DNA of 39,507 nt from CAYXWM01 sp964468805. Lineage in GTDB: Bacteria > Bacillota > Clostridia > Lachnospirales > WRBF01. Shown here piece after piece: positions 34,061 through 39,507 of the stretch (position 1 is the stretch's first letter; each line of letters opens with the position of its first letter). The position numbers and the translations under genes are program-made. The notes under the pieces were generated by a model that worked only from the letters and a program-made list of their open reading frames with translations, searched no databases and had not been told where the DNA came from. The stretch covers positions 1 to 39,507 of the forward strand of contig CAYXWM010000021.1 of NCBI GenBank assembly GCA_964468805.1, in the 5' to 3' direction.

Positions 34061-34079
34061 AATCTGAAACAAAATGCAA

Positions 34080-34265
34080 GTAAAGAATTATTTATAATAA
34101 ACTCCTATGCTTTTAGCATAAAAGGTATACTACAAATTTCACTGAATTTCTTTAAATATCATATAAAAAATTGTAGAATATTGGATTTTTATATGTTATA
34201 ATCGACAAGATAATAAATTGGTATTTGGTAATAAAGTAAATTTCCAAATATCCTTAACAGCAATT
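34080..34265 (+). repeat. Duplicated upstream/promoter region, copy 2
   Basis: Counterpart of 32830-33010. It carries TAGAAT (34174-34179) and TATAAT (34197-34202) at 17-base spacing, which probably form the promoter of the lipoprotein gene at 34345. Confidence 0.65.
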
Positions 34266-34344
34266 ATGGGAAGTTAAAGAACCAAGATTATTTATTTATC
34301 TCATTTAAAATGCAATTATAATATTAAATAAAGGAGCTCACAAA

Positions 34345-35061
34345 ATGTACAAAAAATTACTTATCGCATTGTCATTGGTTTTAGTTTTACAGCTTGTTGC
34401 ATGTAGCGACAGCCAAGAGCCCGTGCAACCCACCCCATCTATCCAAAACCAAGTAGAACGAACACCGGAACCAACACCGGAGCCGACACCCGAACCGACA
34501 CCGGAACCTACTCCTGAGCCAACTCCTGAACCGACTCCGGAACCGGAACCTATAAAATACGAAGGTACCGGGGACTCCGTGATCCAGATTGAAAACCCAT
34601 TTGATTTTGCAGTTTTCTACATAACGGGCAATTCTGCAGGTAGGCATTTTGCGGTTAAAGGTTACGATGCTAATGATAACTCAACAGGTCTATTTGTTAA
34701 TACAACAGATGCATATTCGGGTCTATCTTTAGACTCTAAAGGAAATACCACTTCTTTTGAAATTTCAGCATCAGGTAAATGGTCAATCGAAGTGCGTTCT
34801 GTCCTTTCATGTAAAATCATTTCTTCAGGAGAATCGATTGAAGGTACCGGAGATGATGTTTTAATTATTAAAGGCAATTCCAAAATTGCTAATATAATCG
34901 GTAATCAAGCATCACGTCATTTCGCTGTAAAAGCTTACGGTAACAGTACTGATTTATTGGTAAACACAACCGATGCTTATAGCGGAACAGTAAAGCTAAG
35001 AGACAATCCTGTGGTTTTAGAAATTAGTGCAGAAGGCAAATGGTCCATAGCAATAGACTAA
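34345..35061 (+). CDS. Lipoprotein with PEPT-repeat stalk and two tandem beta domains
   Basis: This 238-residue protein begins with a lipoprotein signal ending in the lipobox LVAC (cysteine 20), so it should be anchored to the outer face of the membrane. Residues 40-68 are a run of Pro-Glu-Pro-Thr repeats, a rigid stalk typical of surface proteins. Two homologous domains of about 75 residues follow, each starting with GTGD and sharing RHFAVK, TTDAYSG, a FEIS or LEIS strand and GKWSI near its end. The domains have no cysteine and no visible catalytic motif; they may bind a ligand or a wall component. A good ribosome-binding site (AAAGGAG) precedes the ATG. I do not recognise the domain family by name. 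Confidence 0.8.
   Translation: MYKKLLIALSLVLVLQLVACSDSQEPVQPTPSIQNQVERTPEPTPEPTPEPTPEPTPEPTPEPTPEPEPIKYEGTGDSVIQIENPFDFAVFYITGNSAGRHFAVKGYDANDNSTGLFVNTTDAYSGLSLDSKGNTTSFEISASGKWSIEVRSVLSCKIISSGESIEGTGDDVLIIKGNSKIANIIGNQASRHFAVKAYGNSTDLLVNTTDAYSGTVKLRDNPVVLEISAEGKWSIAID
34463..34555 (+). repeat. Tandem 12-base repeats coding for Pro-Glu-Pro-Thr
   Basis: Units of the form CCGACACCGGAA or CCTACTCCTGAG repeat about seven times within the lipoprotein gene and encode the stalk. Such runs are prone to change in copy number, which would alter stalk length. Confidence 0.85.
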
Positions 35062-35164
35062 CCTCCCGGTATATCATAACACGAACTTCCCATTATAATT
35101 ATCTTTAAAACACTCTTGAACATTGTTGAACTGAACACCAAAAAACGGACATTGAAATAAAACC

Positions 35165-35199
35165 ACCTCCTATTATAGAATAAAACTATAATAGGAGGT
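35165..35199 (+). promoter_or_regulatory. Hairpin masking the transposase ribosome-binding site
   Basis: ACCTCCTATTATAG and CTATAATAGGAGGT form a perfect 14-bp stem with a seven-base loop. The right arm contains the AGGAGGT ribosome-binding site of the orfA remnant, whose ATG is at 35206. The left arm is kept in the copy at the window start, so this was a working feature of the element. Confidence 0.75.
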
Positions 35200-35205
35200 A
35201 TTTTA

Positions 35206-35457
35206 ATGGCAGGAAAAAAAGGGTTTGAAACACTTCGGTAAAACCATAATCGAACAAGTAAAAAATATGGTAGAACAGACAAAACGCAACGAGAAATTTC
35301 GAGCACTTTGGGTTTGAAAACAAGACGATAATTAAAAATCTTTTCGAGCCGGAATGAAATAAGGAAAGAATGATGAAGTATGGTATTCTGCCACGAAAAC
35401 AAGGTAGACCATGGAAAAATTATGTAACAACTAATTGTTAAGAAGATAGTAAAATCA
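35206..35457 (+). pseudogene. IS3-family orfA remnant, frameshifted
   Basis: The ATG begins MAGKKG and then shifts frame to LKHFGKTIIEQVKNMVEQ, which matches the start of IS3-type OrfA (K-H-F-G-K-T-I-I-E...), followed by degraded helix-turn-helix sequence. Further frame changes leave traces such as a GILPRKQGRPR-like stretch near 35380-35410. Stops occur in every frame, so no protein is made. Confidence 0.65.
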
Positions 35458-35554
35458 AGAGATAAAAAGTTTATGAGACAGCCCAAAAGCCCATCATAGT
35501 ACGGCTTAATTTGTATAGTAAAGCAATTTTTATTGGGACAGTTACTCAAAGAGG

Positions 35555-35761
35555 ATAGAGCTGACCAACAACTCTAAAAACGTGGTAATGTATCTTAACA
35601 GTAAAAAACTGAGCGTAACCGGAAGCTCAAAGGAAATGGACGTTGCACTGGAATCTGTTAACGACAGGACATATGTACCCATTCGTTTTTCAGCTGAAAA
35701 CTTGGGTTGTGCTGTAGATTGGATAAATTCTACCCGTCAAATTGTTATTGTGTATTATTAA
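35555..35761 (+). pseudogene. C-terminal fragment of a copper amine oxidase N-terminal-type domain
   Basis: An open stretch of 68 codons without a start codon reads VVMYLNSKKLSV, DVALESVNDRTYVPIRFSAE and LGCAVDWINSTRQIVIVYY. This is the typical end of the Cu_amine_oxidN1 domain, common at the termini of clostridial surface proteins (R-x-Y-V-P-x-R-F-x-x-E-x-L-G). The rest of the gene is missing, cut at the border of the decayed IS3 element. Confidence 0.75.
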
Positions 35762-35796
35762 TACTTTATATGGTTACTCACCATTTTCATTTGCTC

Positions 35797-35830
35797 AAAA
35801 AGAGGATTTGCATCGCAAATCCTCTTTTTT
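35797..35830 (+). terminator. Rho-independent terminator
   Basis: AGAGGATTTGC and GCAAATCCTCT form a perfect 11-bp stem with a three-base loop, followed by TTTTT and preceded by AAAA, so it can work on both strands. It lies 40 bases after the domain fragment and was probably the terminator of the lost gene. Confidence 0.9.
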
Positions 35831-35936
35831 ATCTACTATAAGACAATTTTTATTTATCATCTTTCGTCTTATTTGTCTCTACTCGGTAATTTTTTTATTC
35901 TGTCTTAGTAATTCCTTGCCCTTTATATGCTTAAAA

Positions 35937-35965
35937 TAGATTTTATGAACAGATTATGGTATAAT
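35937..35965 (+). promoter_or_regulatory. Candidate promoter of the MmcQ/PhnB-like genes
   Basis: TATAAT (35960-35965) with TAGATT (35937-35942) at 17-base spacing lies 50 bases before the start at 36015. The -10 is perfect and the -35 is poor. Confidence 0.5.
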
Positions 35966-36014
35966 GTTAACTGAAAATTATATGTACAACAAATTCATAT
36001 AAGAGGAATTTAAT

Positions 36015-36365
36015 ATGACAAAAAGAGAACTGATAGATTATTGCTTGACCTTTCCGGCGGCTTATGAAGATTATCCTTTTGACGAAACCACAGCCGTTGT
36101 CAAACACAGTGGCAATAATAAGATGTTTGCGATTATTGATTTCATGGATGAAAAGCTGATTATAATCCTAAAATGCGATCCGGTTCAAGCAGACTTCTTT
36201 CGGAGTATTTATAAGAGTGTCACTCCGGGATACCATATGAACAAAAGGCATTGGAATACAGTTTATGTTGAAGGTGACGTTTCGGAAGAGGAGCTTTTTT
36301 ATATGATAAACCACAGCTATGATTTAATTAAACCAAAGACGAAAAAAAGAAACGGAGGAATATAA
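36015..36365 (+). CDS. MmcQ/YjbR family DNA-binding-fold protein
   Basis: This 116-residue protein has the YjbR/MmcQ pattern: LIDYCLTFPAAYEDYPFDE at the N-terminus, MFAIIDFMDEKLIIILKCDP in the middle, and PGYHMNKRHWNTVYVEGDV followed by a helix with ELFYMINHSYDLI. The CyaY-like fold of this family resembles DNA-binding domains, but no target is known. AGAGGA precedes the ATG. The stop is two bases before the next start, so it forms a two-gene unit with the PhnB-like gene. Confidence 0.88.
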   Translation: MTKRELIDYCLTFPAAYEDYPFDETTAVVKHSGNNKMFAIIDFMDEKLIIILKCDPVQADFFRSIYKSVTPGYHMNKRHWNTVYVEGDVSEEELFYMINHSYDLIKPKTKKRNGGI

Positions 36366-36367
36366 CT

Positions 36368-36796
36368 ATGAAAATCAGACCGTATCTAACCTTTAACGGA
36401 ACCTGTGAGGAGGCAATAAATCTGTATAAACGTGCATTCAAAACAGATGTGCTCCAACTTATGCGACTTTCGGACTTGCCCGGTAATCTAACCGATCAAA
36501 TTCCCGATGATTTCAAAAATAAAATCATGCAGGCTACATTAAAATTGGGTGATGATTTCATAAGACTTTCCGATTGCGGTCCTAACCAAACGCTAAATGA
36601 CCCTGAATCGGAACGAATAAGCATTGCTGTTGAAACAGGTATTGAAGAGGTTAAACATGCCTTTGCTGTTTTATCCGGAGAAGGACGTGTGGGCATGGAG
36701 TTAGCCGAAACATTTTACAGCCCCTGTGCAGGAGTGGTGTTTGATAAATTTGGCGTCATGTGGTACTTTTTTGTACCGCCCAACGGTGACCGATAG
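36368..36796 (+). CDS. PhnB-like VOC family protein
   Basis: This 142-residue protein has the layout of the PhnB/glyoxalase-like (VOC) family. It starts KIRPYLTFNGTCEEAINLYK, continues with a conserved IMQATLKLGDDFIRLSD strand pair, and ends with SPCAGVVFDKFGVMWYFFVP, matching the GVxWxF signature of the family. It may bind a small molecule or metal; the specific reaction is unknown. AACGGAGG upstream overlaps the end of the preceding gene, so translation is probably coupled. Confidence 0.88.
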   Translation: MKIRPYLTFNGTCEEAINLYKRAFKTDVLQLMRLSDLPGNLTDQIPDDFKNKIMQATLKLGDDFIRLSDCGPNQTLNDPESERISIAVETGIEEVKHAFAVLSGEGRVGMELAETFYSPCAGVVFDKFGVMWYFFVPPNGDR

Positions 36797-36846
36797 GCAG
36801 TCCTTGAGATGCGGCAGCTTTAGCATCATAAATTTAGGAGTGGCAA

Positions 36847-37146
36847 ATGAAAGTCTATAAAAACCCCAATTGTAAGAAAATCAGAGGCAGCCATATTTTA
36901 GAGGTTAGCTGTGCTTTTTGTAAATGCTTTATAGCAAAATACCGGAAGGTTGGCGAGAGTAACTTTGTAAAAATGTATAATGAAAGAATTATTGAAGGTA
37001 CAATTGACTTTTCGCTTTATCACGGTGCTTTGTTCTGCCCTAATTGCGGAGAACGCATAGCAACAAGGTATATTACCAAACCGGATAATAAAGAAGCATA
37101 TAGACTTGTACCTTCAGCTTTCAACAAGAAGAAGGTTGATAATTAA
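36847..37146 (+). CDS. Small zinc-ribbon-like protein of unknown function
   Basis: This 99-residue protein has two cysteine pairs, CAFC (about residues 22-25) and CPNC (about 57-60), that should form a zinc ribbon, with an intervening basic stretch (KYRKVGESNFVKMYNERIIE) and a basic C-terminus. There is no signal peptide. AGGAG lies seven bases before the ATG. It may belong to the same transcript as the PhnB-like and VanW genes (gaps of 50 and 26 bases). I do not recognise the family, though the pattern resembles small nucleic-acid-binding proteins. Confidence 0.7.
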   Translation: MKVYKNPNCKKIRGSHILEVSCAFCKCFIAKYRKVGESNFVKMYNERIIEGTIDFSLYHGALFCPNCGERIATRYITKPDNKEAYRLVPSAFNKKKVDN

Positions 37147-37172
37147 TTTTAACCTTTAGGCAGGTGAGTAAG

Positions 37173-38012
37173 ATGATAAGTCGTGGTTATATGAAAAAAC
37201 CCTTACATCGCTCAAAATTAAGATTAAAAATCGGAGTTATATATTATGGCTTATTAAGAAAACTGCTATGGATAAAAATGAGCAGGCAATTTGCTTATGT
37301 AATTGACTTACATAAAATGCCATTTGTATGTTTTTCACACAAAACTCCCTTATTACGAAAACTAAAAGATGTTGATATGTGGTATCAATACAATAAAATT
37401 ATAAACCTCAAAATAGCCCTGCAAAAAATAAACGGCATAATCATCCGCCCCGGTGAGACTTTCAGCTTTTGGAAGTCGGTAGGTAAGCCAACCAAACGAA
37501 AAGGTTACGTTGATGGCATGGTATTAAATAGCGGCACCTTTACAGCCGGAATAGGCGGCGGGCTTTGCCAATTGACCAATTTAATATTTTGGGCGGCTCT
37601 GCATACCCCTCTGACGGTAATTGAACGTCACCGCCACGGATATGATGTTTTTCCCGACTCAAACAGAACCCAACCCTTCGGCAGCGGAGCAACTTGCTTT
37701 TACCCCCATAGGGACTTAATGCTCCGCAACGACACAAACCACGAATTCCAACTTATTCTCAATTTGGATGATGAATTTCTCGAAGGAGAATGGCGTTCAA
37801 ACAAAGCCCCTGAATACAAATACAGTGTACTCGAAAAAAATCATTATATGAAAAGCGAATATTGGGGCGGCTACAGCCGCCATAACGAATTGTACCGGCA
37901 GATATTTGATTTAAATAATACACTGATAGAAGAATACTTGGTTGTGGAAAATTCGGGGATTATGATGTATGAGCCTTTTTTGGAAGGGTTGGTTGGAAGC
38001 TCCACTAATTAA
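37173..38012 (+). CDS. VanW family protein
   Basis: This VanW-domain protein of 279 residues (from the ATG at 37173) is a clear paralogue of the one at 33065-33919: NGIIIRPGETFSFWKSVG, KGYVDGMVLNSG, AGIGGGLCQLTNLIFWAALH, ERHRHGYDVFPDSNRTQPFG and LRNDTNHEFQL line up block by block. The basic N-terminal 45 residues lack a clear signal peptide. AGGTG six bases upstream favours the ATG at 37173; an in-frame GTG at 37164 is possible. It is probably the last gene of a short transcript that begins with the MmcQ-like gene. No vancomycin-resistance genes accompany it. Confidence 0.88.
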   Translation: MISRGYMKKPLHRSKLRLKIGVIYYGLLRKLLWIKMSRQFAYVIDLHKMPFVCFSHKTPLLRKLKDVDMWYQYNKIINLKIALQKINGIIIRPGETFSFWKSVGKPTKRKGYVDGMVLNSGTFTAGIGGGLCQLTNLIFWAALHTPLTVIERHRHGYDVFPDSNRTQPFGSGATCFYPHRDLMLRNDTNHEFQLILNLDDEFLEGEWRSNKAPEYKYSVLEKNHYMKSEYWGGYSRHNELYRQIFDLNNTLIEEYLVVENSGIMMYEPFLEGLVGSSTN

Positions 38013-38141
38013 AATCAAAAAGAGACTGTGAAAATAATGGGCAACTCAAAATAGTGTAAAAATAGTCATGAATGAATATTTGAATTATAGTATAACTCAT
38101 AAACTGAATACAGGTCTTTAATATTTTTACAACTCTCATCA

Positions 38142-38666
38142 TTAACACTGCTGCATATTATTTAAAAGTATGTTTAGAAGTTGTTTATGCATATATTCAA
38201 CTAAAGCATTTTCAAATTTATCAACTATTATCTTTAATTGTGCAATAGCATTCGATTCTTCTTTCTTTCCTGAGTTAGCAAGCCCAGCGGTTATAAGATA
38301 TTGAAATGCCTCTTTCATTTCTTTTTGAAGTTCATCCAACAAGTTAATATACGTTTGGTCTAACAACGGGCGCACTATTCGATATCTTTTCTCATTATCG
38401 GTGCAACCATCAACCGCTCGGTCAATAATAACTTGCGCTATACTTCTGTCCTCATCTCTAATTTCAGAGTATTTATCCCAATGAACAAGCATATCATGTA
38501 TCTGTATGTAACGATACTTTTCTATTTCGTTTTCTCTTCTATACTTTTCTAATAGCTTTAGACGCCGATTATTTATAATTGATACAAATACATTTGCTAT
38601 TGCTGCTATTGTAGCAGAAATTACACCCACGCTAATTAATATAGGTGATAAGGTTTCCCAATTCAT
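38142..38666 (-). CDS. Single-pass membrane protein of unknown function
   Basis: This 174-residue protein has one N-terminal transmembrane segment (about residues 6-29, SPILISVGVISATIAAIANV) and a charged helical cytosolic part (LKLLEKYRRENEIEKYRYIQ, LLDELQKEMKEAFQYLI, FENALVEYMHKQLLNILL). No enzymatic motif is seen. The ATG at 38666 is chosen because GGAGG lies five bases upstream; a TTG four codons earlier overlaps that site. It is a single gene in an AT-rich region. Small proteins of this layout are common near mobile DNA, but I cannot place it in a named family. Confidence 0.65.
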   Translation of the reverse strand: MNWETLSPILISVGVISATIAAIANVFVSIINNRRLKLLEKYRRENEIEKYRYIQIHDMLVHWDKYSEIRDEDRSIAQVIIDRAVDGCTDNEKRYRIVRPLLDQTYINLLDELQKEMKEAFQYLITAGLANSGKKEESNAIAQLKIIVDKFENALVEYMHKQLLNILLNNMQQC

Positions 38667-38678
38667 ATAAACCTCCAA

Positions 38679-38980
38679 AATAACGAATCCCTAGAGCTTA
38701 ATAAATCTAACATTTAGAATTCTCTTTTTCTAGATAGTTATGGCTATATTTGTTAATTGATAGTGAGAAAACCTCACATTATCAGTCCGGTAATAATCAT
38801 TAGCTAACTTAACATTATTGCTATAATTTGAAACTTGTTACAGAAATTGAACGAAAAATCCTAAATATAAATGGAAATTAGCACATATAAAATCCGCGAA
38901 AATTCCGATTTAATTTTGTTAGTTTAAATTAAGTCACTATAGCATATGTTTAATATTATAAAGTTGTTCATATGTAGAGA
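38679..38980. other. AT-rich intergenic DNA
   Basis: No coding frame with a start and ribosome-binding site is visible. The promoter of the minus-strand gene to the left should lie here, but no convincing -35/-10 pair stands out. Confidence 0.5.
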
Positions 38981-39090
38981 TTAAGATCCTAGAAGCTGCT
39001 CCTTTTATGGTTGAATTCTTCCTTTGTGATGGAACCATTTGTCATTTATTCGGCTGATTTTTGTATTTCAATTTTAATATATAAACTGAT
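38981..39090 (-). pseudogene. Frameshifted SHOCT-domain remnant
   Basis: On the minus strand NGSITKEEFNHK is read in one frame and EQLLGS followed by a stop in another. Joined, they give the classic SHOCT end (G-x-I-T-x-E-E-F-x-x-K-x-x-Q-L-L-G). A stop codon also interrupts the sequence just upstream (KIEIQKSAE, stop). The gene is decayed by at least one frameshift and one nonsense change. Confidence 0.6.
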
Positions 39091-39389
39091 TTTTTTGCCC
39101 TAAGAAAACAAACTGAAACCGGATTTCAAGTAAATAGTCTTGATCATATTATCTATCTCCCTAATTTAAATCTATTAAGATGATACTTGGAATGATTGAG
39201 AATAGTCTACTAATCCAATAAGTAATTTTCTCCTAAGTTATTTTGCGGCTCATGGGTAAGTATAACTAATTAAATTGTCTTGGTTCACCTAATACATTAT
39301 AATATATAATAGAATATAATAACATGAAACATAATTGTTTGTCGATAATTTATAGTTATTTTTTGAAACAGCATGAAACGTAACTTCAC

Positions 39390-39416
39390 AAAAAAAGAAA
39401 CCAACTAATCGGCTTC
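39390..39416 (-). terminator. Rho-independent terminator near the right edge
   Basis: On the minus strand GAAGCCGA and TTGGTTTC pair through eight bases (two G-U) around TTAG and are followed by seven T. It implies a minus-strand gene entering from beyond the right end. Confidence 0.6.
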
Positions 39417-39507
39417 TTCTTCTGATTCCTTCAATATACCATCATTCATCACTCTATTTCTTCCCTTAAAACTCCTTAACCCCATGCATTATATCCTTAG
39501 TCGCCTC
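39405..39507 (-). CDS. Partial C-terminus of an unidentified minus-strand gene, possibly frameshifted
   Basis: One frame entering from the right edge reads EATKDIMHGVKEF and stops; a second frame reads SFKGRNRVMNDGILKESEEE and ends at 39405, inside the terminator stem. The two look like one protein end split by a frameshift near 39470, but the piece is too short to identify. The terminator directly after it supports a real gene end. Confidence 0.35.

Larger units (their letters stand above)
35127..35548 (+). mobile_element. Decayed IS3-type element
   Basis: The left end (TGAACTGAACACC...) matches the element tip at the start of the window. The likely right end near 35530-35548 (TTTTTATTGGGACAGTTACTCA) is loosely complementary to it. 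The interior of about 420 bases holds only a broken orfA and no orfB, so the element is a deletion derivative. The exact right border and any target duplication are uncertain. Confidence 0.6.

Noticed and set aside
35555..35761. A complete small gene for a surface domain
   Set aside because: There is no start codon with a ribosome-binding site, and the domain begins abruptly at the border of the decayed IS3 element.
33065..38012. Vancomycin-resistance cluster
   Set aside because: Only VanW-type proteins are present; no VanH, ligase, VanX or VanRS genes are found.
1..39507. CRISPR array
   Set aside because: No regularly spaced direct repeats of 23-40 bases were seen; the only tandem repeats are the 12-base coding units of the lipoprotein stalk.

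Overview
The window looks like a chromosomal segment of a low-GC, Gram-positive anaerobe of the class Clostridia, probably near the Oscillospiraceae/Ruminococcaceae or Lachnospiraceae. The clues are AT-rich intergenic DNA, strong AGGAGG ribosome-binding sites, several TTG and GTG starts, two ECF-sigma/DUF4179 pairs, VanW proteins, CPCC and DUF5131 proteins, and clostridial-type multi-Hsp70 genes. No taxonomic marker gene is present, so this is inference.

Left part (1-10.5 kb): the tip of an IS3-type element and a DUF5131 gene on the minus strand are followed by a tight seven-gene plus-strand operon (1757-10470). It encodes a VTC-domain protein, a DUF4956 membrane protein, a CotH-type kinase, a membrane-anchored TIM-barrel glycosidase-like protein, a HEAT-repeat protein, a processive family-2 glycosyltransferase and a second anchored TIM-barrel protein. 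It ends at a strong terminator. The gene set looks like a surface polysaccharide synthesis and export/modification machine.

10.5-16.8 kb: a CPCC zinc-ribbon protein, two divergent ECF sigma/anti-sigma pairs, a structured RNA-like intergenic stretch, a GNAT acetyltransferase, a palindromic MITE-like repeat and two tRNA genes (Pro-CGG and Leu-CAA) with their own promoter and terminator.

16.8-31.9 kb, the most striking region: one minus-strand gene train behind a near-consensus promoter (31859-31887). In transcription order it encodes LarE, two proteins that look like a split DUF5717 protein (a beta-rich one and a large TPR-like one), an Hsp70, a large helical protein ending in a GrpE-like domain, a degenerate Hsp70 that has lost its ATP-binding motifs, a lid-less Hsp70, an Hsp70 fused to a von Willebrand A domain, and a TPR protein. 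No J-protein is present. This is a dedicated multi-Hsp70 machine with its own exchange-factor candidate and a pseudo-chaperone. I know of no established function for such a locus.

32-39.5 kb: an AT-rich accessory region rich in debris. It holds a truncated subtilase, two serine-recombinase tail remnants within duplicated upstream DNA, two VanW proteins, a repeat-containing lipoprotein, a decayed IS3 element with a hairpin masking its ribosome-binding site, a copper-amine-oxidase-N-type domain fragment, small enzymes (MmcQ/YjbR, PhnB-like), a zinc-ribbon protein, a single-pass membrane protein and a frameshifted SHOCT remnant.
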